NCBI GenBank assembly: GCA_954871525.1
Contig: OX940870.1
Coordinates: forward strand, 15,221,501 to 15,285,500
Length of the DNA: 64,000 bases
Direction of reading: 5' to 3'
DNA from: Parietaria judaica
Taxonomy: Eukaryota > Streptophyta > Magnoliopsida > Rosales > Urticaceae
Part shown: one piece after another, positions 1 to 11,645 of the stretch
How positions within the stretch are numbered: position 1 is the stretch's first letter
Layout: each line of letters begins with the position of its first letter
Program-made: the position numbers and the translations under genes
Notes under the pieces: model-generated
Seen by the model: the letters and a program-made list of their open reading frames with translations, nothing else
Databases searched by the model: none
What the model was told of the DNA's origin: nothing

Positions 1-240
1 AAATGCAACCATTTACTGCTTTCTATTTGTTTCCTGTTCGACTAGATTATTAATAATGAATATGAAAATATTAGATTCGAAATATTTATCAGATCTTGTT
101 TTAATTTTTGTTACCCGATATCCGTGTCGTCGGTCCGATAACAAGATTTCTGCTTTAAAATGAATTTTAAATGTTACCGGGACGGCGCGGAGGCTATTAT
201 CGTGGTAAGGAAGTCGACTTGATACCTTTGATTTCCAACA
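1..240 (+). mobile_element. 3' end of a long LTR (same family as 34061-36812), cut by window edge
   Basis: The reverse complement of this stretch matches 34061-34300 nearly base for base over its whole length, so it is another copy of that LTR in the opposite orientation. It ends ...TTTCCAACA at 240, the usual CA end of an LTR, and at that point it breaks the integrase reading frame of the gypsy element that follows. Sense direction is taken as plus because the related copy at 8929 is followed on its sense strand by a Met-tRNA primer-binding site. Its other end and target duplication lie outside the window, so I cannot tell a solo LTR from a full element. Confidence 0.85.
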
Positions 241-1405
241 CATCCGCCCATAAGCCTTTCTTCTTGTCGAGTCGCTTCTTGATGTTGTCGATGATCGTTC
301 GATTGACCGCTTCGGCATTCCCGTTCCACTGAGGATATCTTGGCGTCGACGTATTCAGCTTTATCTTCCAACGTGCGCAGAAATCCCTGAATTTCTTCGA
401 GATGAACTGAGAACCGTTGTCTGCGATGATCTCCCTGGGGAGTCCGAAGTGAGTGATTATGTTCTTCCGAACATAACTCTCAACGTCGGAGTCCTTGATA
501 TTGGCGTAGGACTCGGCCTCGGTCCACTTTGTGAAGAAATCCGTGACGACCAGCATGAACCTCTTCTGTCTTGCTCCGATCGACATGGGACCGACGATGT
601 CCATAGACCACTTCATGAAGGGATATGGTACGGACACTACTGATAGTTCTTCTGCCAGGCAGTTGATCGCTAGGGCGTGTCGTTGGCACTTCTCGCATCT
701 CTTGGCGTGGTTGATGCAGTCCGCGCGCATGGTCCCCCAAAAAAAACCCTGCAGCTTGGCTTTCCTCAGCAGGTTGCGTCCGCCAGAGTGGTTTCCGCAT
801 TCTCCGATGTGGATCTCCTGCATGACGTACTCCGCTTCCTTCTTGCCAAGACAGCGCAGGTATGGACCTGTGAGGCTCTTCAAATAGAGTTTCTTGTCCA
901 GGATAGTGTATCGGGAGCTCTTTTTTTTTATCTTCCTCGCTTCTTGTCGGTCCTCGGGTAGCTTCCCTTCGAGCAAGTATGTCCTGATGAGGGCTCTCCA
1001 ATCTTCCGCTCTGGTATCCTCCACCATTCCTTGCTCTTCTTCTTCGTCCTCTTCTTCTTCTATATCCTGGATGATTGCTTCACCGGCTTCCAAAGCTTTG
1101 TCGCTGCCACAAGCGTTGTCTTCTTCACCAGTTAGCCCTTCATCGCCCGTTTTCAGCTTCTTTTTGTCGGGGCCCTCCCCTCTTTTGATGCTGGGTTTGT
1201 GCACCGTCTCCACCGTGATCGATCGGAGCTCGCTCTCTTGGGTGGTTGACCCCAAACTTGCCAGAGCATCTACGTGGTTGTTATCTTCTCTGGACACCTG
1301 CGTCAAGGTGAAGAAATCGAACTTCTTCTCGAGGGACTTGACAACCCCGGCGTAGGCCTCCATCCTTTCTTCGTTCGTCTCGTACTCCCCGTTGACCTGT
1401 TTCAC
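241..1405 (-). pseudogene. gypsy integrase (truncated)
   Basis: This minus-strand frame encodes the end of RNase H and most of an integrase. Visible are the HHCC zinc-binding region (GNHSGGRNLLRKAKLQGFFW then CEKCQRHA), the first catalytic Asp in MDIVGP, the second in IADNGSQFISKKF, and the third acidic position in STPRYPQWNGNAEAVN, where the usual GQAE reads GNAE. The protein would continue past GLWAD but an LTR begins there at 240. Upstream the frame is separated from the RNase H segment at 1412-1855 by a single TAG where the family normally has Gln (DSQLVV), consistent with a C-to-T change. Non-functional. Confidence 0.88.
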
Positions 1406-1411
1406 GACTAG

Positions 1412-2367
1412 CTAAGAGTCCGAGAAAGCGTTCAGGTTCTTGACTCCAATGGCTAGGGCGGACTGCATCCCGACGATGAGAGTCTTGTACCTACTTTGTT
1501 GTTGGTGGAGCGATATGCAAGACGGCAAGCTTTCTCTATTAAGCCGGATCCCGATTCCTGATCTCGTCGAGGTTGACGATCCGTCAACGCAGAGCCTCCA
1601 GGTGCCGGCCTCGTCGCTCAATTCCACGGGCTCTTTCGGCAATTCGATGAGGACGTCGGCTAGCACTTGTGAATTCAAGCTCGTCCGCAGGTGGTACTTG
1701 ATGTCGTACGCTCCCAGTTTTATGTTCCACTTCGTCATCCTGCCGGACTTATTTGGGCTCTGAATGATGGAGCGTATCGGCTTATCTGTCATGACGATGA
1801 TAGTGTGGGCCTGGAAATGGAAACGCAGCCACTCCGATGCGTCGTAAACGGCCAACGCCAGCTCTCGATTGTAGGGTATCTCGTTTTAGCGTCGAGGAGC
1901 TTTCTGCTGATGTAGGAGACTGGCTTCTGTTCTCCCTTTTCTTCCCGCACAAGCACCTGGCTTATTGCTTGGTCGGATACGGCGATGTACAGGTAAAGCG
2001 GCTCTCTGGGCTCTGGCTTTGTCATGACGGGGGGCGATAAGAGATAAACCTTCAGTGCTTGAAAGGCTTCTTCGCACTTATCGGTCCACTCGAACTTCCT
2101 GTTCTTTCTCAATAGCTCGTAGAACAGAAGAGTCTGATCCGCCTGTCGTGAGATGAAACGTCTCAACACGGTTATCCTCCCCGTCAGCTTTGGACTTCTC
2201 GTCGATTTCGGGGCGACGGAATGCTTTGAATGGCTTCGACCTGCTCGGGATTGGCCTCGATTCCCCGTCGAGTGACCATCTGACCTAGGAATTTTCCAAA
2301 CGAGACGCCAAAGGTGCACTTGGTGGGGTTTAGCTTCATCTGATGCTTGTTGAGGACACCGAAACAT
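1412..2367 (-). pseudogene. gypsy RNase H and archaeal-type RNase H segment
   Basis: Two overlapping frames on the minus strand together cover the connection after reverse transcriptase. The first (from about 2200 down to 1890) holds the retroelement RNase H motif FEWTDKCEEAFQALK and PVSYISRKLLDAKTRY. After a frameshift near 1880 the second holds the tether region and then WRLCVDGSSTSTRSGIGIRL, an additional RNase H-like domain typical of Tat elements. The frameshift and the terminal TAG show that it is inactive. Confidence 0.82.
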
Positions 2368-2864
2368 TCCTCCAAGTGCTCTACGTGCATCACCGACTTC
2401 AGGGATTTGACAACCATATCGTCAATGTATACCTCCACGCTCTTCCCGATCTGCTCGTGGAACATCTTCGTCATCAGCCTTTGGTATGTCGCCCCGGCGT
2501 TCTTCAAACCGAAAGGCATAACCTCGTAGCAATAGGTCCCTTTTTCGCTGATGAAGGCTGTCTTCTCCTCGTCGTCTAGATGCATCTTGATCTGATGGTA
2601 GCCTGAGTAGCCGTCCATGAAACTCAAGAGCTTGTATCCGTAAGTGGCCTCGACAAGTCGATCGATGTGCGGCATCGGGAAGCTGTCCTTCGGACACGCT
2701 TTGTTAAGATCGGTGAAGTCGACGGACACCCTCCACTTGTCGTTCTTCTTCTTCACCACGACGGTATTAGCTAACCACTGGGGGTATTTCACCTCTCGGA
2801 TGGTTCCCATTGCGAGGAACTTGTCCACTTCGTCGTTGATGATCTTGTTTCGGTCGGAGGCCAT
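2184..2864 (-). pseudogene. gypsy reverse transcriptase segment
   Basis: A 226-codon open stretch with the ordered RT motifs of Ty3/gypsy: WLANTVVVKKKNDKWRVSVD, then DLNKACPKDSFPMPHID, GYSGYHQIKM, TYCYEVMPFGLKNAGATYQR, and the catalytic YIDDMVVKS box. The conserved thumb sequence follows (KFLGQMVTRRGIEANPEQVEAI), after which a frameshift ends the frame. The catalytic core itself is intact, so this is a fairly recent decay. Confidence 0.9.
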
Positions 2865-2876
2865 CTTCCTCCGCTT

Positions 2877-3508
2877 TTATATGACTGGCTTGTGCTCGGG
2901 ATCTATGTTGAGCCGGTGAGTGACCACCGTCGGGTCGATCCCCGGCATGTCTTCGTGGAACCATGCGAAACTTCCTCGATTCCTCTTCAGAAACTCGATC
3001 ATCTGAGCCCTAGTGTCTGGTTCGAGTCCGGCGCCTATACCGACGGTCCGAGTTGGATCGGAGTCGTCGATGCAGACTTGCTCCACTTCTTCGAGTTGCG
3101 GCCCTCCCAATCTCTCTTCGGCGGCTCGGCTCTCTAGGTCTTCAACGTTGAGGATCTTGGGAATACCGGGGACTCCGCCCTTTCCCTTCTTCTTCGCCGC
3201 TTTCTCCTGGTTGCCGCTGGTGGGGGTGGAGCGGCCGTAGCTAATTGCTATTGGCCGGCTGGCTTGCTGCCGCTGCATTCGGCCTTTTTGACTCCTTTAG
3301 GCGCGTTCATTGCTCTATAGTGCATCATGTAGCAGATGCGGTAGGCCTCGCTGCTTCCTCGGACCTCGTCGATGGTCCCCTCTTCTTGCCCCGGGAATTC
3401 GATGCATCGGTGGTACGTGGACGGGACAGCCCTCATCGAGTGAATCCAGGGTCTCCCCAAGATCACATTGAAGTGCGATCGCACGTCCAGCACCATGAAC
3501 TCTGTCAT
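2877..3508 (-). pseudogene. gypsy protease and protease-RT linker (broken frames)
   Basis: Two overlapping frames. The segment 3248-3508 contains VILGRPWIHSMRAVPSTYH, the conserved tail of the retroelement aspartic protease in Tat-type elements. The segment 2877-3278 corresponds to the linker leading into RT and includes FAWFHEDMPGIDPTVVTHRLNI, a conserved pre-RT motif. A stop separates this from the RT block. The N-terminal half of the protease with its catalytic Asp is not readable in a single frame. Confidence 0.75.
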
Positions 3509-3770
3509 CCGAGACTAGAGCGTCGTCGTGCTCGTCGGCGCACACCTCCTCGTCGACGAATTCTATCGTCGTCTTCGGACCGGTCATCCTCGCATCTTCC
3601 CGGGTGGGCTCTTTTCCTCTACGCTGGTAGGCTTTGATGCTGTTGATGGAATCCTCGGAGAGACGAGATCCACCCATAATCAGATCGATCCTGGGCCTTG
3701 CGGCCGGTCTTCTGTCATTCGCGCGCTCCATCGAAGCCTTTTCGATCGTAAGGCTTCTCTTCGGCGCCTC

Positions 3771-4646
3771 CTAGTTGCCTCCCGCGCGCTGAGCAGGCTG
3801 GCGGTTTGGCCATAACCGGTTGTTCTTGTTCCACGGCTGGGAAGGCTTCTGGGAGACATTCTGGAATTCTCCCTGCTCGATCTTCCTTTGGATCATCCTT
3901 TTCAGGGCGGCGCATTCATCAGTCGCATGGCCATGGTACTCGTGGAAGGAGCAATACTTGCTCATATCCTTCGGCTACGCCTTCTTCTCGTAACCTCCTC
4001 GGCCGCCGGAGAATCCTCCTCGGTTGTTGGAGTAGCCTCCTCGACCTCCGGAATAACCTCCTCGGCCTTCTGAGAAGCCGTTTCGGTTATCGGGGAAGTT
4101 TCTCGGTTGGGAGTTCCCTTGTTGATGTCCCCCCGGCTGGTGGCTCCCTTGGTTGTCGGTGGTCCCCTTCTTTCTGTCTACTTGGTAGACTCCATGCCTC
4201 GGAACTTCCAAAGCTATTCGCTCATCGGGACCTTCTCGGCCCCTTCGGTCTCTCCGTTCTCCTTCTCTCCTTGTTCTGGACGACAACCATTCTCGTCCGT
4301 CTCTGCTTTCCTTCTTCTCTGGCCTTGTTCTGCCTTCGGCTTCTTCTTCCAGCCTTTTCCGGATCGCTTTATTTTCCTCCATATCCATGTAGATCGTCGC
4401 TTTGAGGAGGGCATCCTCTATCGAGTGCGGTAACGAGACGCACATCTCATCGTTGAAGGGGAATTGATAGTATAACCCGTGCTCCAGGGCTTGGACCGAG
4501 ACGACATTGTCTATCTTCAAGATCCGGAACATGACGTTCTTGAATTTCTCCACATACTGTCGGAGAGGCTCGTTTTTCCCTTGCTTTACGTCGAAGAGGT
4601 TGGACACTTTCAACTCCGTGTGAACGTAGATGGAGAAGTGACACAA
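3771..4646 (-). pseudogene. gypsy gag (5'-truncated)
   Basis: The upstream frame (3975-4646) begins its gag homology at LFDVKQGKNEPLRQYVEKFK, a conserved retrotransposon gag motif, and continues through an acidic/basic region to a Gly/Arg-rich run of repeated GGRGGYS units. The next frame (3771-3965) has a zinc-knuckle-like YCSFHEYHGHATDEC. A stop or frameshift separates the two. The first eight residues after the Met at 4646 do not look like gag, so the element is probably truncated near 4620-4640. Confidence 0.8.
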
Positions 4647-5260
4647 ATAATTATGAACATGAATATCCTTGATTTATTGCGATTCCGAGAGGACCCGGTT
4701 TCTTCCGTTTATTAGCTTGGACAATCGAAGATTACACGCTCTAATCCTTGGGAAGTAGAGAATACTATGAATAAGAAAACTCGAGAACTCAAGAATAATT
4801 CTCTCAAAACTCACGATATAATGACACTGAATCAATTACATTGAGTTCACATGCATATTTATAGGCTTGTAGGGTTTTTAGATTGTTCCCACAAATTGTT
4901 CTAGGGTTTCCTTCTTTCTTGCTATGATCGTTGTTGACCTTCCTTATTTGCGTTGGATATCCCACGAAATCCTCTATTGAATGAGCCAGCTTTCCTGTTT
5001 TATTGCGATCTCGAATGGCTTCCTCTTTTAATTCAGTTAGGTTTTCCCGATGAGACTCTTCTTCGATGAGCCTCTGCTCGATGCGCTCTCTTGTCGCGAT
5101 AAGGTCTTGCTCCCTGGTAGACTTTGACTTCTCGTGGGCTTCACCACTGTTGGGGTCTGACTTGCTCTATCTTTTGAAGGGCCCGGGGTCTTTAAGTAAA
5201 TCTTGTCCTCATTCTTTGTCGTTTGCATATAAAACGACATCAGTAGTGTTGACGGATGAT
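4640..5260 (-). mobile_element. LTR-like sequence (promoter and R/U5 region), boundaries uncertain
   Basis: On the minus strand a TATA-type sequence, CCTATAAATATGCATG (about 4850-4866), is followed by AT-rich leader-like sequence that runs towards the gag start. This is the usual arrangement of U3, TATA and R/U5 in a plant LTR. I see no clear TG..CA ends and no primer-binding site between it and gag, so it may be a fragment of a different element. The apparent open frame at 5037-5267 has no recognisable domain. Confidence 0.45.
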
Positions 5261-6136
5261 TTGACAAAATCTAACCTTAACAATCATATACTTATATTCC
5301 AAAGGAGTTGCATTCACGAAGGCGAACACTCTTATATTATTATAAACTACTTTACGTCCAAGTTCATGTATCATAATTCAAAACATTGATTGTATATCCT
5401 TGTTGATTTGTAAGGAAATATTTTTAAATATATATCATAGTTTCAAGCATTAATTTCTAGGTTTGGATCACGTATCATGCCACAATATGTATCATAGTCT
5501 TCTCGGTTGCATTAACTGATGGAGAATTCAATTTCTCTATCATGTGATCACTCAACTCTAAATTCAGACTCACTTAGTGACCTGCCGGTGGAATTATGCT
5601 TGAAATCCAAAAACTTACAAAAGTTTATATTTCTGTCATTATTTACATATACCGTAATCTTGAATAACTCTCAGTCAATTAAAAAAGCACATATTCTTTA
5701 GTTTGTTTATAATCGACCATAATGCACATAGTACAAGCTCTTAGAGAATACTGGATCTAAGATTTTTTCTGAAAGAATAGTCTATTAATGATCTTAATCT
5801 TTATATAAGATTCTCAAAGAGGCCTGGAACAGACAAACAGTTCACTCATTGGTCTATCATGTTTATCTTATCTATATTAACATGATTCATAATCCTTATG
5901 GTATATTAATCACTACTAACCAATTAACAAATCTATTAAACATTTATGCTCAGTACTTCATAAGATTTAGAGCTTTTTTGTTTATCAAGATAGTCAACAT
6001 AAACGATCAAATCATTTCTTGAACAATATCAAGGTTTTTCAAATTATTAAGTCTTACAACTTTTGTTTAGATCGTGGAGATTTAATTTCCACTTAAATTC
6101 TTTGTCATAAATAAATAAGTTTCTCAAAAACAATAT
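5261..6136. other. Intergenic, AT-rich, no gene seen
   Basis: No coding region, RNA gene or clear repeat boundary was recognised. Short open frames here are AT-rich and have no family resemblance. Confidence 0.6.
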
Positions 6137-6145
6137 TTATTAATA

Positions 6146-6889
6146 GGGTTAATTGCAGCAATAATGCACAATCTTTGGTCAAGAGGGGTTTTAGGTCCCT
6201 AACCTTTCAAAGTGTGGGCAAAAATACACAACCTTTGTTAAATGTAAAATCCGTTGGTCCTTCCGTTAGGGATGTTAAATTCTGGTGATGTGGCATTGTT
6301 AAACTGCCAAATGGACTGCTAACTTGTAATAATTTAATTAATAAGAATAAATTAAATCATATTTTAATTATGATTCAAAAATAATTAATACTTTAAATTA
6401 AATAAATAATTTTTACCCCCCTAAAAATCTAACAGACTCTTCGTCAAACATGAATAATTTTTTTTGGAAAACAACGGATTATTAAACACGACAAAATTTG
6501 CAAAGATTACATAACGACAGTTTATTAGAAACGCGACTAAAATTTTGAAAAAACGACCGATTATTAAAAACAACTGTAATTTAAAAAATGACATAGTAAA
6601 AATGTGAATAATATTGAAGCACGGGTTCAAAAATAAGAATTACGCGTTAAATAAGTATTGCTTGTTAATTTAATTTAAAGTTTTAATTTATTTTTTGAAT
6701 CATAATCAGAATATTTTAATTTATTCTTATTAATTAGGTTATGTAATCAGCAAAAGTTAACATCCCTAACGGAAGGACCAACGGATTTTACATTCAACAA
6801 ACGTTGTGTATTTTGGCCCACACTTTGAATGGTTGGGGACCTAAAACCCCTCTTGACCAAAGTTTATGCATTATTGCCACAATTAACCC
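6146..6889. mobile_element. MULE-type non-autonomous element with about 140-bp TIRs
   Basis: The first about 140 bases (from GGGTTAATTG) and the last about 145 bases are near-perfect inverted repeats. The element is flanked on both sides by the exact 9-bp direct repeat TTATTAATA (6137-6145 and 6890-6898). Long TIRs plus a 9-bp target duplication are the signature of Mutator-like elements. The interior is AT-rich and has no transposase, so it is non-autonomous. Confidence 0.9.
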
Positions 6890-6898
6890 TTATTAATA

Positions 6899-8928
6899 TT
6901 GACGAATAGCTTCCACTCTCTTATTTGTAATAATTCTCCTGCTACTGACTAACGTAGTCAAACATGTCTTTATTCTACCTAAGAATATTCATGATGGTCA
7001 AACTAAATGTCAAATTCAACCAATCATAGACACGGGTTATGTTATCATCTTTTCTTTGTTCAAGTTCCAGTAATTTCTCATTATTGAACCATGTTCAAAT
7101 ACATAACTACCCCAATGTAATTCTAGCGAAAATACTAATTGTAAACAAAAGACAGTTTCATAAGTGAACAAATCACTTATTCTGGACACTTACTGTTTCT
7201 ATTCCATTGTAGGAAAAATATTCCCTTCCAGAGTTATTCGATAATAATGACATGATGGGTGTGACATAGTTAATTGGCACTAAATGAAACTTATTAAAAC
7301 TTATATAGGAGAATGCTTCTAGACTTTAGAGAGAGAAAATTTTGCAAGGTTTTTAAGGATGAACCTAGAAAAAAAAACCTTATAGTACTATTTCAAGGTA
7401 ATTTAGCAGCTGATACATGGTTGGTGGCTCAAAAGCCACACTAACGATGTATTTAGCTTAATTAAGTTTGTCTCAACTCAATTAATTCACTGAATCCGAA
7501 ACTGAGTTCCTTGTGAACTAACTACCTACTTTAGAACGGCCATGCAATGAACTTAATCATTACATGCAAGAGTAACCCATTGTTTTTCAATCACATACTT
7601 AACTCAATCATTCAAAGTCCGTAAAAGGCCAGATCTAGCATTAATGACACATTAATACGCTTATTCCTAGGTTATTATCATATACTAGGTATTCTAAGAA
7701 GGTAGGATAAAATCATATATTAATTACAGAAGTGATAGACTAAGGTGTGTTCTCCACTCAGATGGGACGGGTCCCTAACTGGTCATCCTACGGGTCGTAA
7801 AGCGGCCTCACTTTTGGTTCTTTCTTTCTTAGACAAGAAAAATGTCCTTAAGAATTTTTCCGTATTTAATAAATGAACTTATTTATCGATTAATTATTTA
7901 CTATCTATTACTAATCGAAGCAACTCAATTAAATCCCAATGTTATATAGCCCACTATATAACATTAATAATTAAATTATTATCTATGAAATACAATTAAA
8001 AATCTAGTTAATTAGTTTTTATCAAAAGAAATTAAGTAGCCATTTTTAATAATTAATTAGATAAACTAATTAATGTGATTTTTATTTTTATTGGGGTTAA
8101 TAAAATAATAAAATTATTTTATTCTTCTGGAGAAATTGAAATTTGACCGCGCTTCCTCAAGTCATTTTAACATGAAGTAGCACCTTTTGGGTTATTATAA
8201 AATTACCAAAAGTTATTAATAATAAAATATAATGTATGCCTATACGTGTGAAAAAACCCACTAGGCTTGCGTGTGGGTTCGCGATACACACTAGTGACGC
8301 GCGTGTAGTCCAGCACTGTCAAGCCCTTAATTGGCTCGGCATCCCTCAGGCAAGGCCTAATAGACCTCGTAAATTCACTTCAGCGGGATGAAACCCGGTG
8401 TCTTCTCCATTCACCATCCCATGTCGCGTGGGTTGGTCTATGCACACACAGAAACGCTGGCCCGTGCGCCTGGCTGACCTAGCCCGTGCTGGTATGCTGG
8501 GTCCGTCTGCGCGCTAGCAGTGCAGCCCGCTGGGCCCGTGATTGCAAGAATTGCGCCTCGTCGGGCCCGTGTGCGTAGTGCGCTGGGCCCGACTGCACCA
8601 GCCCGTGGAGTTTCAGCCTACTTCGCCAACCCGGATGCGGGCTAGCTTATCTAACCCGGTGGTTGGACAATTCTAGCCGCATTGTGCGATTAGGGGGGAG
8701 CCGATAGGCTCACCAAAAGCCTAACAACGCCTAGGCTTTGAATTTGGTCAAACCCAGGCCTTCAACAAATTTTAGGAAAAGATTAATAAAAAAGCACAAA
8801 ATACAAAAATAATATTATAGAATATTAATAAATTATTTTCACCAAAAATCAATACCAACATAATCCAAATTACTATCCGAAAATAAGAATTAAATTATTT
8901 ATTAGTAACCTTAGGCTCTGATACCAAT
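6899..8928 (-). mobile_element. LTR-retrotransposon internal 5' leader (non-coding), adjoining the primer site
   Basis: This stretch lies on the internal side of the LTR at 8929 and its primer-binding site (8914-8926). It has no long reading frame. It includes a distinct GC-rich block at about 8230-8700 with repeated GCCCGT-type words, surrounded by AT-rich sequence. The part nearest the primer site is likely untranslated leader. How far left it reaches is not visible; no gag or pol homology was found, so this is a fragment. Confidence 0.5.
8914..8926 (-). promoter_or_regulatory. Retrotransposon primer-binding site (initiator Met-tRNA)
   Basis: On the minus strand this reads TGGTATCAGAGCC, the standard plant retrotransposon primer-binding site complementary to the 3' end of initiator tRNA-Met. 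It starts two bases after the LTR end at 8929. This fixes the minus sense of the LTR at 8929-10815. Confidence 0.9.
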
Positions 8929-10815
8929 TGTTGGGAACTGATTATCTGAGAATCCCCATAAGAAATTATTGTTCATTATGTATGACCCGTGGGGTAACCT
9001 TTTAAAAAATATTTTAACCAGCGTTAGAGTCACATGCCAATAATCCTTATTACCTCGTCCGGTTATACATATAACAAAAATTAATTTGCCCGATTGTGAA
9101 AAAATAATGTTTCTTAACATATTATTATCTGATTTAATTGAGCAAAATCGAAAAACACATAAATGCATACGTGACAGCTTCAACGATTCCGTCTACGTTC
9201 ACTGATCTTCAAGAACTCTGTGCCTCTAATCAAGTTGGTGCTTGCGATTTTCTAGGACAGATAACTCCCAATTGTCTTCTGATGTATTCTCTAGAAATAG
9301 ATCCCTGAGATGCGTTGGCTCTCCTTGAATAACCTTTAAAGCCTAAAGGTGAAATCCCCGGAAGAATATTCCCTTAGAAATTCGCAGGAACTGAGAGATG
9401 GAGAGAGAAAGACGATTTTCTGAAGTCAGAAGTGTGTGTTTAGTGTTCCATTGATCCCCTATTGATAAGAAACTAGCCCAACACTTTTAAGAGATTCTAT
9501 CAATCAATATAAGATATTATTTAAACAATTTGGAAATATTCACTCAAAATTTGATATAATGATTAAATCAAATAAATAATAAATTCAAAAACAAATCTTT
9601 TGGAAAATATCACACAAGATTAATAAATCAAATCTTATATTATTTTCAAGATTAAAAGCATTTATTATCATATAACCATAATTCGAAAAATATTATGATT
9701 GTTTTTATAATTATATATTCCAAGAATTAATTCTAATATTTAATTCCCTCTTAAATTCGCAAGTAAAAAAGTGACCATTTCGACCTTAGCCGAATAATTG
9801 TTTTGACCGTAATTCTCAAACCGTACATCGAAATGCCACGATTCAAAAATGATAAATTTGTGGAACTTAATTACCGATAATCCTAGAGCTATCCAGGAAT
9901 CAAATTCATATATAAAATTTTCACTTTCTCGGGTAGTACCGAAAACGTTGATACTTTTGCCACTTTAAGGTAATCATTGAATTCGTGACAAAAAACATGA
10001 ATCACTCTTAATTAGATCTATTCTATATCTAATATGTATATTAAACATAATAAGTGCGATGTCTTCCTTGTGGAGCTACAAATGGGACAAATGGACAGCA
10101 CACTCGAGCTAGAATGAAAGTGTAGATATTTCACTAACTTCGGTAGCATTCCACTATAGCGCGAAGCTGAACTCTCAAATTTGTTTAGATTATATCTTCC
10201 TAACCACAAGTTTTCATTGATAAAATCATATTACAAGAATTTTGGTTTTCATATTATTATTATTCTCATCAAAAGGGTAAAAGTTACCGTTCTGCCCTTT
10301 TGACGAGACTACCTTAACATACGATTATTGCAAACTACTCACTTATCGGGTTATGAATCCGTAAGCTGCGCATGAGTACCTATTTTCTTCCCACAATCAT
10401 AATAAGGAAATCATAAAGTTAATATCCATATCTGCAGCCATGCATCTTGTCTGGTCAACCATCTGATCCTAAAATAAAAGTGTTGGGAGTGCTCATGTAA
10501 AATTTAGCGATTAAATAAAATACCATGTAAGTTGAATCGTACAATTCCATGATGCTCAGGACATCAACAGATTCTTTCTGATCATCATTGTGACTATCAT
10601 ATTTTCATCAGTGACGGACTTTTGTGATAATATCTGATATAAGCCTAGTCTGCCAAGTATGAAGACACTTCATAAACTTAGCAGTTCACGGACAACACTA
10701 TGACCCGGTAATAGATCACCACATGTATGTGATTAAGTTCACAATTAGTCGTTCTTGATCAGAAGCACCCACTTCCGATCTAGATTATGGACCAATTTAA
10801 GTTCTTTATAAAACT
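8929..10815 (-). mobile_element. Long LTR (truncated), same family as 34061-36812
   Basis: On the minus strand it ends in CAGTTCCCAACA followed by a primer-binding site, so it is a 5' LTR of a minus-strand element. Blocks are recognisably shared with the LTR at 34061-36812 in the same order. One is the region around GTGTTGGGA at about 10470, which corresponds to about 36250; another is a block of the form GTATGAAGAC..CTTCATA. The U3 end expected beyond 10815 is missing, where Tat-like LTR sequence begins. Divergence from the other copies is substantial. Confidence 0.75.
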
Positions 10816-10829
10816 TGGTATAAATGCCT

Positions 10830-11177
10830 ATTTTTATGGGTAATTTTTTCTCAAATTAATTTTTGCTTAAAAACGCCACCAGAGGCCCATATCAACATAC
10901 AATTTTTTTAAGTAAAAAAAATTTAAAAATAAAATGCACCGTTCACGCATCATAATATGGCCTCGGATTGAGCTGCGCGCCATACGGTGCGCACGTGTTC
11001 ACTTTACGGCGCGCGTACCATAGAACGAGCGATCGCACTGTACGATGTAGAAGGGCTAAAATAGCAATATTTTATCAAGACGAGGACCCTGGAGCCTTGT
11101 ATAAATAGGAGCTTCGTTCGTTCGTATCAAATGGTAACTCATTCAACTATCCCTACACGTACAAAACTATTGTTTCT

Positions 11178-11220
<43 letters not shown>

Positions 11221-11645
11221 AGCACTCTCATTGTCCTAACTAGGTTTTTTCTGTATCTACAGACAGAGGAGCTAGCTAAAGTGGAAACGATGTAGAAATT
11301 CCATCTACGCCAGAAATAGAGATTCTAAAGGCCTTATCACCGTCCTTCCTTACGGAAGTTCCGGTTCTCTGCGGTCGCTGATGTATATCTTGAGTCCTAG
11401 GGCTTTGTGGTAAAGGGTTGGAGGACCGGGTTCCGGTTTGACGGTAAGCGGAAAGTTTGATTAGGGTCAGATCCTTGACCTGCCCTACGGAGGTTTTCTT
11501 AGTGGTCGCCGATCTATATCCGTAGCCCTAGGAATTAGTAGAGGGTCCAATCCGCCAGACTTCAAAATCAAACTTCTAGCTCAGTGCCCGACCTAATTCT
11601 CGTAATTGGACCCTACAGTGGATGATATAATTTTCAACATCAACA
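10830..11645 (+). mobile_element. Tat-like gypsy LTR (start uncertain)
   Basis: A TATA box TGTATAAATAGG lies at about 11098-11109, followed by an (AT)n run and a transcribed-leader-like region. The end is ...TCAACA at 11645, directly followed by TTTTGGTGCTAGTGGGAG, which resembles primer-site sequences of Tat/Athila-type elements. The block around the TATA box matches the last 100 bases of the window (63880-64000), showing two copies of one LTR family. The 5' end could not be placed exactly. Confidence 0.6.
11178..11217. repeat. (AT)n microsatellite
   Basis: About 19 uninterrupted AT dinucleotides inside the LTR, just downstream of its TATA box. Confidence 0.95.

Larger units (their letters stand above)
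241..4640 (-). mobile_element. Decayed Ty3/gypsy retrotransposon, Tat-type internal region
   Basis: Read on the minus strand the order is gag, protease, reverse transcriptase, RNase H, a second RNase H-like block, and integrase, which is Ty3/gypsy order. The extra RNase H-like block before integrase (LCVDGSSTSTRSGIGI) is known from the Tat lineage, hence the call. The reading frame is broken several times by frameshifts and at least one in-frame TAG (near 1409), so the copy is dead. Both ends are truncated: the integrase is cut at 240 by an LTR and the gag start near 4640 by unrelated LTR-like sequence. No flanking LTRs of its own were recognised. Confidence 0.9.

Noticed and set aside
4107..4433. 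Hydrophobic-looking plus-strand frames opposite gag
   Set aside because: They are antisense to the gag frame, whose motifs are clear.
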